Shown here piece after piece: positions 53,641-62,878 of a DNA stretch of 64,000 bases. How positions within the stretch are numbered: position 1 is the stretch's first letter; each line of letters begins with the position of its first letter. The stretch is from Alsobacter sp046349155 (lineage in GTDB: Bacteria; Pseudomonadota; Alphaproteobacteria; Rhizobiales; Beijerinckiaceae), in the NCBI GenBank assembly GCA_046349155.1, contig JAXMCW010000006.1, positions 248,001-312,000 on the forward strand, written 5' to 3'. The translations under genes and the position numbers were made by a program. The notes under the pieces are model-generated. The model ran no database searches. It was not told where the DNA came from and worked only from the letters and a program-made list of their open reading frames with translations.

Positions 53641-54519
53641 ATGTCCGGCAAGCTGGGTGTGCATGCGCTCGTGTTCACCGATCAGTGGGACGAGCCCCAC
53701 GCCACGACCGCCTGCCGCGCGGCGGCGGAGATCGGCTTCGACCTCATCGAGGTCCTGATGTTCGACCCCTACGCGCTCGACCTGCCGCTCACCCGCCGCG
53801 CGGTCCGCGATGCCGGGATCGAGCTCCGCCTGGGCATGGCGCTCGTCGCCGCATCCGACATCTCCTCCGACGATCCGGACGTCGCCCGCAGGGGGGAAGC
53901 CACGGTCGGCCGCGCCCTCGAGATCGCATCCGATCTCGGCGCCCCGGCCGTCAGCGGCATCACCTATGCCGCCTTCGCCAACTACGCCGCGCCGCCCACG
54001 GCCGCCCAGCGCGAGCGCGTAGTGGCGAGCCTCGCGCGCCTCGACCGGCGGGCCGGCGAACTGGGGGTGAAACTCGGCCTCGAGCCGGTCAACCGCTACG
54101 AGAGCTACATGGTCAACACGCTGGACGAAGCCGCCGCCATGATCCGCGACGCCGGCGCCGGCGCCATGTTCGTCCACATGGACACGTTCCACATGAACAT
54201 CGAGGAGGGCGACATCGCCGCCGCCATCCGGCGCAACGCGGCCCTGCTCGGCTACGCCCATGTCGCCGACAGCAATCGCGGGGCCCTCGGGGGAGGCCAT
54301 TTCGACATGAAGGGCTTCTTCTGCGCGCTGGCCGACGCCGGCTATGCCGGCGACTACACGGTCGAGAGCTTCACCTCGAAGGTGCTCTCGCCTGCGCTCG
54401 TGGGAGGCGTCCGGCTGTGGCGCGAGGCCTGGGCGGACCCGATGCGGGCGGCTCGCACCGCGCTCGAGGCGATGCGCAGTTGCAGGACGGCCGCCGGCCT
54501 CGCCATCGCTCCCTGGTGA
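53641..54519 (+). CDS. sugar phosphate isomerase/epimerase (xylose-isomerase-like TIM barrel)
   Basis: 292 residues, AP endonuclease 2 superfamily. Metal ligands are in LGLEPVNRYESYMVNT, HMDTFHMNIEEGD, HVADSNRGALGGGHFD and YTVESFTSKV, as in tagatose/psicose 3-epimerases and IolE/IolI-like enzymes. It interconverts keto-sugars or keto-polyols. It ends the forward catabolic run before the RpiR gene. ATG 53641 with AGGGAGGGAG upstream. Confidence 0.8.
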   Translation: MSGKLGVHALVFTDQWDEPHATTACRAAAEIGFDLIEVLMFDPYALDLPLTRRAVRDAGIELRLGMALVAASDISSDDPDVARRGEATVGRALEIASDLGAPAVSGITYAAFANYAAPPTAAQRERVVASLARLDRRAGELGVKLGLEPVNRYESYMVNTLDEAAAMIRDAGAGAMFVHMDTFHMNIEEGDIAAAIRRNAALLGYAHVADSNRGALGGGHFDMKGFFCALADAGYAGDYTVESFTSKVLSPALVGGVRLWREAWADPMRAARTALEAMRSCRTAAGLAIAPW

Positions 54520-54578
54520 GGCGGGCCGACATCCGGCAGAGATTGTCGCCAGGCGAGGGCGACTGACGGCTCCAGAAG

Positions 54579-54590
54579 GAAATTCTTTTC
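54579..54590. promoter_or_regulatory. GAAAT-N2-TTTTC site upstream of the RpiR gene
   Basis: GAAATTCTTTTC lies 51 bases before the RpiR start and is followed by CGAAACGAGG. It matches the sites at 43785 and 55665 and would support autoregulation. Confidence 0.55.
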
Positions 54591-54641
54591 GAAACGAGGT
54601 GCGCTGTATAGAATTTGGCCGAATCCTGAGGGAGTTCGCAG

Positions 54642-55541
54642 GTGGCGGTGGGCACGGACGTCAAGCAGGGGATCCTGTCCCGAATCCGGTGGCGGTCGGC
54701 CTATATGAACCCCGCCCTCCGCCGGATCGCCGATCGCGTGATGCGGGCGCCCGAGGAGGTGAAGTCCATCTCCATCAAGGACCTGGCGCTGCAGTGCGAC
54801 GTCTCGGAATCGACGGTCACGCGCTTCGTGCGCGACATCGAGGTGCGGAGCTTCCAGCAGTTCAAGATCCTCATCGCTGAAGAGTTGTCCCAGGGCGGCT
54901 CCGCCCCCGCCACGGCGGTCGACCGCCATGTCTACGAGGACATCACAGACAAGGACGACACGGCCTCCGTGATCTCCAAGGTGGCGGCGCGCTACGCCAT
55001 GACGGTCGACGACACGAAGGCGGGCCTTTCAGCCGAGGAGTTGCAGAAGGCGGTCGAGGTCATCGACCAGGCCGACTTTCTCGCCTTCTTCGCCATGGGC
55101 GCCTCGCTGCTCTGCGTCGAGAGCGCGATCCTGCGCTTCATGCGCGTCGGAAAGCGCTGCTGCTTCTTTCGTGATCTCGGCATCCGGCAGATCTCGACGT
55201 CCACGCTCGGCCCCCAGTCACTCGCCATCGGCGTCTCGAATTCAGGGCGGACAATATCGACCGTCGACTCGCTCCGGGAGGCGAGGGCGCAGGGCGCCAA
55301 GACCCTCGCTATCACATCCTTCCCCGACTCTCCCATCGTCCGGCACGCGGACATCTGCCTGTTCACGCCCACTGTCACGGGCGTCGTGGGGAGGGCCGAC
55401 TACCATGAATCGATGGTTTCGAAGATCGCCCAGCTTCAGGTGATCGACGTCCTGTATTCCCTTTACGCAGTCCGCAATTTCGGGCGCGCCATCGAGGGCC
55501 TCGAGCGGACCGCCGAGGTGACATCGCTCACCCGCTACTGA
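54642..55541 (+). CDS. RpiR-family transcriptional regulator (HTH plus SIS domain)
   Basis: 299 residues. The N-terminal helix-turn-helix covers about 20-85 (SISIKDLALQCDVSESTVTRFVRDI). A sugar-isomerase (SIS) domain runs from about 130 (DFLAFFAMGASLLCVESA, GVSNSGRTISTVDSLREARAQG, TLAITSFPDSPIV) and binds a phosphosugar effector. RpiR proteins regulate local sugar catabolic genes. It lies between the catabolic run and the importer operon and is the likely master of both. GTG 54642 follows GAGGGAG. Confidence 0.9.
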   Translation: MAVGTDVKQGILSRIRWRSAYMNPALRRIADRVMRAPEEVKSISIKDLALQCDVSESTVTRFVRDIEVRSFQQFKILIAEELSQGGSAPATAVDRHVYEDITDKDDTASVISKVAARYAMTVDDTKAGLSAEELQKAVEVIDQADFLAFFAMGASLLCVESAILRFMRVGKRCCFFRDLGIRQISTSTLGPQSLAIGVSNSGRTISTVDSLREARAQGAKTLAITSFPDSPIVRHADICLFTPTVTGVVGRADYHESMVSKIAQLQVIDVLYSLYAVRNFGRAIEGLERTAEVTSLTRY

Positions 55542-55664
55542 GGTCGACGGAAGCCGCTCCCGACGCGCCTGCGCGACCGGCCCGCCTCCATCCAGCCGCC
55601 TGTCCTGCACCCGCCCTCCAGAGGCCGATCCCTGGCCGCGCAGCACCGCGTTGAGGCGTGGTAC

Positions 55665-55676
55665 GAAATTTTTTTC
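55665..55676. promoter_or_regulatory. GAAAT-N2-TTTTC site upstream of the CUT1 importer operon
   Basis: GAAATTTTTTTC is embedded in CGAAATTTTTTTCG, and AT-rich DNA follows (to about 55710). It lies 206 bases before the importer ATPase gene. The 340-base gap 55542-55881 holds no supported gene and probably contains the importer promoter. Confidence 0.55.
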
Positions 55677-55881
55677 GTTGCATTTATAATCGGGGGAATT
55701 TACTTTTACAGCCAGACCGGATGTGCCTTCCGCGCCGCCGCCAGGTGGCCGGGACGGACGACCGGCAGGTTCGACGCCGTCCCGCGGGGCGGCCAAACAG
55801 GTCAGAGAAGCGCGGCCAACGTGCCGAAGGCGAGGCGGGCGCATGAGGCGGCCCGCTCTGCCGCCGGGGTGGAAGGGAGCC

Positions 55882-57024
55882 ATGGCGGAGCTGCGGATCG
55901 AGACTGTCAGCAAGACCTTCAAGGACGGCCATGAGGCCCTGAAGGGGATCAGCTTCGTCGTCGAGGATCGCGAAGCCGTCTTCCTCCTCGGCCCCTCCGG
56001 CGCAGGCAAGACGACGACGTTGCGACTGGTGGCTGGCCTCGAAGACGTGACCCGCGGCCGGATCCACATCGGCGGCCGCGACGTGACCCACCTGACGCCG
56101 CGCGAGCGCAAGCTCGCCATGGTCTACGACAAGCATTCGCTGTTTCCGCACATGACGATCTTCGAGAACCTCGCCTACCCCCTGCGGGTCCGGAAGGTGA
56201 GCGAGGACAAGATCAGGGAACGCGTCGCCCAGGTGGCCGCCACGCTGCAGGTCGAGCGGATGATGGCGCGCTATCCGTCGCAGCTGTCGGGCGGACAACA
56301 GCAGCGCGTCGCCATCGGCAGGGCGCTGGTCCGGGACGCGCATTGCTACCTGCTGGACGAGCCGATTTCCCATCTGGACGCCCAGCTGCGCGCACGCATG
56401 CGCGTCGAGTTCAAGCGCCTTCAGCGCGACTACAAGGCGACGATGCTCTACGTGAGCCACGACCAGCTCGAAGCCATGACGATGGCCGACCGCATCGTCC
56501 TCATCAACAAGGGCGAGATCGAGCAGATCGCTGCGCCGCAAGCGCTTTTCGACCGGCCGGACACGATCTTCGCTGCGACCTTCATCGGCGAACCCGCGAT
56601 GAACACCCTGCCGGCCGAACTCGGCGACCGGGACGGGCGGCTCACGCTGCTGATCGGCGAGGGTGCCGTGCCGCTCGACCGCGACTGGACGAATGCGGGA
56701 ATCCCGCTTCGGGCAGGACAGCGCTACGTCGCCGGGGTCCGCCCCCAGCACATCTCGCTGTGCGAGCCCGAGCTTGCTGCGCCCGGGGTCCTGCACGGCA
56801 GCATCTTCGCGGTGGAGACGCTGGGCTCGCGCGTCATCTTCGACGTCGCCCTGGCGGGGACCATCGTCCGCGTCATGACCTCGGTCGATGCGGCACGCCT
56901 GTTTCCAGACGAGATCGGCGCTCCCATCGCGGTGAGGCTCGATCCCGACTTCGTCTACCTGTTCGACGAGACCAGCGGCCGGGCCGTACGGCATGCCCGT
57001 TTCGCCTTGCGGAAGATGTCCTGA
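55882..57024 (+). CDS. CUT1 importer ATPase 1 (MalK/UgpC-like)
   Basis: 380 residues. Walker A GPSGAGKTTTL, Q-loop region VYDKHSLFPHMTIFENLAYPL (Asp where most relatives have Gln), signature LSGGQQQRVAIGRAL, Walker B CYLLDEPISHLD and switch VSHDQLEAMTM. The C-terminal regulatory OB domain runs from about 240. The importer encodes a second full ATPase at 60480, so the motor is probably a heterodimer, as in the GlpS/GlpT layout of glycerol importers. ATG 55882 follows GGAAGGGAGCC. Confidence 0.85.
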   Translation: MAELRIETVSKTFKDGHEALKGISFVVEDREAVFLLGPSGAGKTTTLRLVAGLEDVTRGRIHIGGRDVTHLTPRERKLAMVYDKHSLFPHMTIFENLAYPLRVRKVSEDKIRERVAQVAATLQVERMMARYPSQLSGGQQQRVAIGRALVRDAHCYLLDEPISHLDAQLRARMRVEFKRLQRDYKATMLYVSHDQLEAMTMADRIVLINKGEIEQIAAPQALFDRPDTIFAATFIGEPAMNTLPAELGDRDGRLTLLIGEGAVPLDRDWTNAGIPLRAGQRYVAGVRPQHISLCEPELAAPGVLHGSIFAVETLGSRVIFDVALAGTIVRVMTSVDAARLFPDEIGAPIAVRLDPDFVYLFDETSGRAVRHARFALRKMS

Positions 57025-57093
57025 ATCCAGCGCCGCCGCTCGAACGGTGGGTTGCGATGTGTCCAAAGCGAGACTTCACGAGTGGAGGAGAAC

Positions 57094-58533
57094 GTGACCA
57101 GCATCGGAAGTGCGAAAACCATGATGGCGGCCTGTGCCTTGTCGCTGGCCGTTTCGACCGCCGCCTCGACGGTCGTCTTGGCCCAGACGGCTGCCCAGAA
57201 GGCCCTCGCGGGCCAGGAGATTCGGTTCCTGCAGCCGTCCATGCCGCAGTTCGCGGCTCTCGGGAAGTTCATCCCGGAATTCGAGAAGAAGTACGGCATC
57301 AAGGTCATCGTCGAGGAGGTGCCGTTCGACCAGTACCGGCAGAAATCGCTCGTGCAGATGCAGCAGGGCACCGGCGCCTATGACATCTACGCGGTCGACG
57401 TCATGTGGCTCGCCGAGTACGCCGCCGCCGGCTTCCTCGACCCGCTCATGCCCTACGTCAAGAATGCCGACCTGACGGACTCCGACTACGACATCAACGA
57501 CTTCCTTCCGCGCGTGATCAGCGGCACCGGCGTCTACAAGGATACGCTCTATACGATCCCGCTGGGCGCCGGCCCCGTCGGCACGACGTTCCGCAAGGAC
57601 GTGGCCGAGGCCGCGGGCTTCAAGCTCCCGGACCGGTTCTCGCCGGACTTCACGACCCAGTACATGTTCGACGCCGCCAAGAAGGTCCACAAACCCGAAT
57701 CCGGCATGATCGGCTTCGCAAACATTCCGGGCCGCTGGTTCTGGGGCGTCACCTACCTGCCCTATCTCTACGCGTTCCAGACGCCCGAGACCAAAGGCAA
57801 CGAGTATCTGGACAAGGACTGGAAGGTCACGATCAACAACAAGAATACGGTTGATTCCATCAACTACTTCGTGAGCCTCAAGGAATTCATGCCGGCCGAC
57901 AGCGCGAACTGGGGCATCGGCGAGGCGACCGCCGTCTACCAGTCGGGCGGCGCCTTCGGCGTCTGGAACTACCAGGACTTCATCAAGGGGTTCTTCGAGG
58001 ACCCTGCGACGCAGGCGAAGGTCGCCGGCAAGAACGTCCACCTGCACACCCCGGCCGGTCCGCACGGCCTGATCGACCCCTGGTTCGGGGCCTGGTCCTT
58101 CGGGCTCTCCAAGGACTCCGCCAAGAAAAAGGCGGCCTGGACCTTCGTGCAGTGGATGACGTCGAAGGACGTGCAGGAGCGCGCCACGCAGTTCGGCGCG
58201 GGGCCCTCGCGCCACTCGACCTACAAGTCGGAGACCTTGGCCAAGTACCAGCCGTGGTGGCTGCCGGTCTACCAGTTCATGCTCAAGGACACGAACCCCG
58301 ACGAGCGCGTCCGCATCCCCGAATGGGCCGAGATCTCCGACATCATGGGCGAGGAGGGCAACAAGGTCTGGATCGGCCAGATCGACGCCAAGACCGCGGC
58401 CGCGAACATGGAAAAGCGGATGACCGAGGCCATGAAGAAGGGCGGCTACTACGTCAAGGGACGCACCGACCTGCCGCCTCAGAACTGGCGAAACATGAGC
58501 TACTACGACCGCATGCCGTCGCAGTGGAACTGA
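57094..58533 (+). CDS. CUT1 importer substrate-binding protein
   Basis: 479 residues. GTG 57094 is chosen because GGAGGAGAAC precedes it. A Sec signal covers about 1-31 (cleavage after VLAQ/T region). The mature protein is an extracellular solute-binding protein family 1 member (IRFLQPSMPQFAALGKFIPEFEKKYGIKV start, GTGAYDIYAVDVMWLAEYAAAGFLDPL). Aromatic residues in WFWGVTYLPYLYAF and WFGAWSFGLS suggest a sugar or polyol site. It serves the permeases that follow. Confidence 0.85.
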   Translation: MTSIGSAKTMMAACALSLAVSTAASTVVLAQTAAQKALAGQEIRFLQPSMPQFAALGKFIPEFEKKYGIKVIVEEVPFDQYRQKSLVQMQQGTGAYDIYAVDVMWLAEYAAAGFLDPLMPYVKNADLTDSDYDINDFLPRVISGTGVYKDTLYTIPLGAGPVGTTFRKDVAEAAGFKLPDRFSPDFTTQYMFDAAKKVHKPESGMIGFANIPGRWFWGVTYLPYLYAFQTPETKGNEYLDKDWKVTINNKNTVDSINYFVSLKEFMPADSANWGIGEATAVYQSGGAFGVWNYQDFIKGFFEDPATQAKVAGKNVHLHTPAGPHGLIDPWFGAWSFGLSKDSAKKKAAWTFVQWMTSKDVQERATQFGAGPSRHSTYKSETLAKYQPWWLPVYQFMLKDTNPDERVRIPEWAEISDIMGEEGNKVWIGQIDAKTAAANMEKRMTEAMKKGGYYVKGRTDLPPQNWRNMSYYDRMPSQWN

Positions 58534-58624
58534 TCGCATGTCGTCGGATCCGGGCTTCCCGCGAGCCCGGATCTCCGGCCAGCCTTCGCCCCGGATCCCC
58601 AGAACCCGTCCAGAGAGGCCTCAG

Positions 58625-59587
58625 ATGTCCGAAGCCGCCTCGCTCGCGACCGACGTCGCACGGGCACACCGCAAGGGCCTGATGTCCAGGGTGGGGCCTT
58701 CCAACCGGAAGGTCTTTCCGTGGCTGCTCATGGCGCCGACGCTGATCATCCTTTTTGCGATTGGAATCTATCCGTTTCTCTACGCGCTCTACATTGCAGG
58801 GCACAATGTCGTTTTGTCGAAGCCGTATATTCCCAGGTATTTCGTCGGCCTCGACCAGTACCAGTCCGTCATCAAGGACAGGGACTTCTGGCAGGCGCTC
58901 GGCACGACCGTCTGGTTCACCGTCGAGGCGGTGTTCCTGGAGTTCTGGCTGGGGCTCGGGCTGGCGCTCCTGTTCCAGCGGCAGCTGCGGGGCGAGAGCG
59001 TCTTCCGCCTCCTGATCCTGATCCCGATGATCCTGCCCCCGCTCGTGGCGGCGCTCATCTGGCGCTACATGTTCTACCCCGGGGCGGGCCTGGTGAGCTA
59101 CTATGTCGGGGCCGTCACGAGGGCCCTCGGCCGTGGCGACGTCCCTTTCCTGTCCGATCCCGACATCGCCTTCCAGACGCTCGTCTTCGTCGACGTCTGG
59201 GAATGGACACCCTTCATGTTCCTCATGATGTCGGCGGGCCTCGCCTCGATCCCGCGGCAGCCCTACGAGGCGGCGGAGATCGACGGCGCCTCGGCCTGGC
59301 GCGTCTTCTGGACGATCACCATGCCGCTCCTGCGGCCGGCCATCCTGATCGCCGTGGTCATCCGCACGATGGATGCGTTCCGCACCTACGAATTGATCGT
59401 CATCATGACGCGTGGCGGGCCCGGCAACGCCACCACCACGCTCAACGTCTACCTGACCAAGACGGGTCTGGAATTCTTCGACGCCTCGAAGGCGGCGGCG
59501 ATTTCGCTGCTGATGATGATGGTGATCATCCTGATGAGCTTCGTGTTCATCCGCGTGTTCCGCTCCCGCACCGAAGTCGCGGAGTGA
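58625..59587 (+). CDS. CUT1 importer permease 1 (MalF/UgpA-like)
   Basis: 320 residues, about 6 membrane segments after a polar N-terminus of about 30. The coupling EAA loop reads EAAEIDGASAWRVFWTITMPLLRP. GGPGNATTTLNVYLTKTGLEFF is the typical segment before the last helix. ATG 58625 follows GAGAGGCC; an in-frame ATG at 58538 adds a proline-rich stretch without similarity. It pairs with the permease starting 10 bases after its stop. Confidence 0.85.
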   Translation: MSEAASLATDVARAHRKGLMSRVGPSNRKVFPWLLMAPTLIILFAIGIYPFLYALYIAGHNVVLSKPYIPRYFVGLDQYQSVIKDRDFWQALGTTVWFTVEAVFLEFWLGLGLALLFQRQLRGESVFRLLILIPMILPPLVAALIWRYMFYPGAGLVSYYVGAVTRALGRGDVPFLSDPDIAFQTLVFVDVWEWTPFMFLMMSAGLASIPRQPYEAAEIDGASAWRVFWTITMPLLRPAILIAVVIRTMDAFRTYELIVIMTRGGPGNATTTLNVYLTKTGLEFFDASKAAAISLLMMMVIILMSFVFIRVFRSRTEVAE

Positions 59588-59597
59588 GGAGCCGGCC

Positions 59598-60455
59598 ATG
59601 AAGAATCTCAACACCGCGATCGTCTCGCCCGACGCGCCTGCCCGGCAAAGCAACTGGTGGGTCTACATCGTCCTGGCGGGGGTCTGCGCGATCAACGTGA
59701 TCCCCTACCTGTGGATGGTCCTGACGGGGTTCATGAACGGAGCATCCGCGTCCGCAACCTCGCCGCAATGGATCTTCACGCCTTCGCTCGACGCCTTCCG
59801 ATACCTGATCCTCGAGAAGGGGATCATGACGAACTTCATGCACAGCGTCGTCGTGGCGGTGGGGTCCACGTTCTTCTCGGTCACCATCGGGATGTTCTGC
59901 GCCTACGCCATCGCGCGGTACGATTTCGTTGGGCGCGACGACGTGAGCTTCTGGGTGCTGACGAACCGCATGATGCCGCCGGTGGCGGTGCTGATCCCGA
60001 TCTTCGTCACGTTCCAGACGCTGAAGCTGCTCGACACGATGGTGGGGCTGATCATCCTCTATACGGCAATGCAGCTTCCCTTCGTCGTCTGGATGCTGAC
60101 GGGCTACTTCCGTGACATTCCGCGACGCTACGAGGAATCGGCGATGGTCGACGGGGATACCTGGTTCCAGGCGTTCCGCAAGGTGACGCTGCCGCTGATG
60201 GCGCCCTCGATCACGGCCACGGCGATCTTCGTGATGATCCTCTCCTGGAACGAGTTCGCCTTCGCGACCTTCCTCACGTCGACCAACGCCAAGACCATGC
60301 CGCCGGCGATCATGGCCTATTCGATCGGCGCGGACATCGCATGGAACGTGCTCGGCGCCGCCGTGGTGCTGATCACCGTTCCGCTCGTTCTCTTCGTCCT
60401 CATCATGCAGCGGCAGCTGATCAGCGGCCTGTCACAGGGCGTGGTGAAGAAGTGA
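59598..60455 (+). CDS. CUT1 importer permease 2 (MalG/UgpE-like)
   Basis: 285 residues, about 6 membrane segments. The EAA loop is YEESAMVDGDTWFQAFRKVTLPLMAPS and the C-terminal LVLFVLIMQRQLISGLSQGVVKK is typical of MalG-like subunits. It forms the channel with the preceding protein. GTGAGGAG precedes the start. Confidence 0.85.
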   Translation: MKNLNTAIVSPDAPARQSNWWVYIVLAGVCAINVIPYLWMVLTGFMNGASASATSPQWIFTPSLDAFRYLILEKGIMTNFMHSVVVAVGSTFFSVTIGMFCAYAIARYDFVGRDDVSFWVLTNRMMPPVAVLIPIFVTFQTLKLLDTMVGLIILYTAMQLPFVVWMLTGYFRDIPRRYEESAMVDGDTWFQAFRKVTLPLMAPSITATAIFVMILSWNEFAFATFLTSTNAKTMPPAIMAYSIGADIAWNVLGAAVVLITVPLVLFVLIMQRQLISGLSQGVVKK

Positions 60456-60479
60456 CGTCCGGCAGAGCAGGGGCCCGAC

Positions 60480-61625
60480 ATGGCTGAGATCCGCATCGCC
60501 GGCCTGCAGAAGGAGTTCGGCACCTTCGCGGCCGTCCGCGACGTCAACATCACCGTCGACGACGGCGAGTTTGTCTTCCTGCTCGGCCCCTCGGGCTGCG
60601 GCAAGACGACGACGCTTCGCATGATCGCAGGACTGGAAATGCCCACCTCCGGCCTCATCGAGATCGCCAGCCGCAACGTCACCTACCTGCGGCCGCGGCA
60701 CCGCAACGTCGGCATGGTCTTCCAGGACTATGGCCTCTACCGGCACATGACGGTTTTCGGGAACATCGCCTATCCCCTCGAGGTGCGCCGCATGACGAAG
60801 GGGGACATCGCGAAGAAGGTCGACCAGGTCGCGCGCACCATGCAGGTCGACGGCATCCTGGCGAAGAAGCCGGACCAGCTTTCGGCCGGGCAGCTGCAGC
60901 GCGTGGCCATCGCCCGGATGCTGGTGCGCGACGCGGACGTCTTCCTCATGGACGAGCCCATGTCCCACCTCGACGCCCAGTTGCGCGGCCAGATGCGGGC
61001 GGAGCTCCGCCACATCCAGAAGACCATCGGCACGACCACGATCTTCGTCACCCACGACCAGCTCGAGGCCATGACGATGGCCGACCGGATCATCGTCATG
61101 AAGGACGGCGAGATGCTGCAGTTCGCCAACCCGCGCGAGATCTTCGAGCGGCCCTCCACCGAGTTCGTGGCGACCTTCGTGGGCGAACCGCAGATGAACG
61201 TGCTCGACGCCACGCTGCGCAGGTCCGATAGCGTGCTCCTCGCCGATTGCGAGGCCTTCGCCATCCCCCTCCTGCGCGACTGGGCCGAGGCGCACGGCCT
61301 CGCCCGACGAGAGGGGTCCAGGGTGCGCCTCGGCATCAGGCCCGAGCACGTGAGGCTCGCCGGCTCGCCCGACGAGACCCACCCGGTGCCGGTCACGCTG
61401 GCCTCGTTCGAGCCGACCGGCGCCGAGAACCTCTACCTGGTGCAGGCCGGGCCTTTCGAGATCACCACACGCACGTCCACCACCGACTCGGCCGGGCTCG
61501 GCAAAGTCGAGGGAACGCCGCTCGCCATGGGGTTCGATCCGGCCTGGATCTACCTCTTCGATCCGCAGGATGGGCGAACGATCGCCCAGGCCGCCGGAAG
61601 CCTGCAGAGGAGGACCGGATCGTGA
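60480..61625 (+). CDS. CUT1 importer ATPase 2 (MalK/UgpC-like)
   Basis: 381 residues. Walker A GPSGCGKTTTLRMIAGLE, Q-loop VFQDYGLYRHMTV, signature LSAGQLQRVAIARML (Ala in place of the first Gly), Walker B VFLMDEPMSHLD and switch VTHDQLEAMTM. A C-terminal TOBE/OB region follows from about 240. It is paralogous to the ATPase at 55882; the two differ at Q-loop and signature, suggesting complementary sites in a heterodimer. Its stop overlaps the next small gene by 4 bases. Confidence 0.85.
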   Translation: MAEIRIAGLQKEFGTFAAVRDVNITVDDGEFVFLLGPSGCGKTTTLRMIAGLEMPTSGLIEIASRNVTYLRPRHRNVGMVFQDYGLYRHMTVFGNIAYPLEVRRMTKGDIAKKVDQVARTMQVDGILAKKPDQLSAGQLQRVAIARMLVRDADVFLMDEPMSHLDAQLRGQMRAELRHIQKTIGTTTIFVTHDQLEAMTMADRIIVMKDGEMLQFANPREIFERPSTEFVATFVGEPQMNVLDATLRRSDSVLLADCEAFAIPLLRDWAEAHGLARREGSRVRLGIRPEHVRLAGSPDETHPVPVTLASFEPTGAENLYLVQAGPFEITTRTSTTDSAGLGKVEGTPLAMGFDPAWIYLFDPQDGRTIAQAAGSLQRRTGS

Positions 61626-61864
61626 AGAGCTGGGTCGTCACACTGGTCATCATCAGCTTCCTGCTGGGATCGTGCACCGTCATGGCGGGTGATGTCTCGC
61701 CCTGGCCGGCCATGGCCGTGGCGGTCGTTCTCATCCTCGCGCTCAAGGCCTGGAACGATCGCAAGGCGCTCCTGGCCTGGCCGATGGAGTTTCTGCTCAT
61801 CGCCGCCGTCACGATGATCGTCGTCAACCTCGCCCGCCTCTACATCATCGAACTCCCGTCCTGA
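61622..61864 (+). CDS. small integral membrane protein of the importer operon
   Basis: 80 residues from GTG 61622 (GTGA overlap with the ATPase stop). Three hydrophobic segments are visible: about 4-22, 27-43 and 54-76 (VVTLVIISFLLG, AMAVAVVLILAL, EFLLIAAVTMIVVNL). It has no known domain. CUT1 operons with two ATPases often carry such a small membrane protein of unknown role, perhaps assembly or stability. It is 3 bases from the next ATPase gene. Confidence 0.6.
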   Translation: MKSWVVTLVIISFLLGSCTVMAGDVSPWPAMAVAVVLILALKAWNDRKALLAWPMEFLLIAAVTMIVVNLARLYIIELPS

Positions 61865-61867
61865 ACC

Positions 61868-62878
61868 ATGGGCGACGAGGTCCTCCAGATCGCAGGCCTG
61901 GTGAAGTCCTACGGGGCAAGGCGCGTGCTCGACGGGGTGGACATGACCGTCGCGCGAGGCCAGGTCATCGGCTTTCTCGGACCGAACGGGGCCGGCAAGA
62001 CGACGGTGATGAGCATCGCCACGGGTCTGCTGACGCCGGACGCAGGCGAGGTCAGGCTGTTCGGCGTCACCGGCGGCGCGCGCCGGCCGCAGCTGCGCAT
62101 GCGCATCGGATACCTGCAGGAAAAGCCCCGCCTCTATCCTGAGATGTCCGCGCGGGACTACCTCACTCTTTTCGCCAGACTGCATGGCGTCGCACGCCCG
62201 GCAACGCGCGTGGAGCGGCTGCTCGAGCGCTTTGGCCTCGCGGATTCGGCGTGCCGGCCGCTCGCAAGCTTTTCGCGGGGGATGCAGCAGCGGGCCTGCC
62301 TTGCGCGCGTCCTGCTGCACGAGCCCGAATTCCTGATCCTCGACGAGCCGACCCTCGGGCTCGACCCGTCCGGCTTGGCCGACATGCGCGCGACCTTCCG
62401 GGACCTCCGCGACCGCGGCATGACGCTGCTCTTCTCGTCCCACCAGCTCGCCGAGATGGAGCGCATCTGCGACGGCGTGGTCCTGTTGTCGGGTGGCCGC
62501 GTCCTTGCGCAGGGCCGACCCGCGGATCTTCTGCCGACCGCCGACGGTGGCGAGGGCCTGCGGGTCGAGCTCGTCGAGGCGGTCGGCTCCGTCCTGGGCG
62601 CCATCCGGGACATCGAGGGAGTCGTGGCGGCCCGCGAAGCGGGCGCCCACCTGGCGGAGGTCCTGTGGCGGCCGGCCCAGTCGTGCGGCGACAGGGACCG
62701 CCGGGCGAGCCTCGCCAAGGCCCTCACGGCCGCGGGCCTCACCGTCCTTTCGGTAGGCTCGGCGCCCCCCACCCTGGAAGACCTGTTCCTCACGCTGACG
62801 CGGGACAGGCCGGCCCCCCAACCTCAGCAGGGAGAGTCACCATGGACCTCGGCTATACGAACAAGCGCTGTCTCGTGA
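61868..62878 (+). CDS. ABC-2 type transporter ATPase
   Basis: 336 residues. Walker A GPNGAGKTTVMSIATGLL, signature FSRGMQQRACLARVLL (Arg in place of the first Gly of SGG), Walker B LILDEPTLGLDPSG and switch FSSHQLAEMERI. The C-terminal 100 residues are the variable domain of ABC-2 ATPases (NatA/NosF-like). It energises a membrane partner, probably the truncated permease at 63630. Its 3' end overlaps the SDR gene by 37 bases in a different frame. Confidence 0.8.
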   Translation: MGDEVLQIAGLVKSYGARRVLDGVDMTVARGQVIGFLGPNGAGKTTVMSIATGLLTPDAGEVRLFGVTGGARRPQLRMRIGYLQEKPRLYPEMSARDYLTLFARLHGVARPATRVERLLERFGLADSACRPLASFSRGMQQRACLARVLLHEPEFLILDEPTLGLDPSGLADMRATFRDLRDRGMTLLFSSHQLAEMERICDGVVLLSGGRVLAQGRPADLLPTADGGEGLRVELVEAVGSVLGAIRDIEGVVAAREAGAHLAEVLWRPAQSCGDRDRRASLAKALTAAGLTVLSVGSAPPTLEDLFLTLTRDRPAPQPQQGESPWTSAIRTSAVS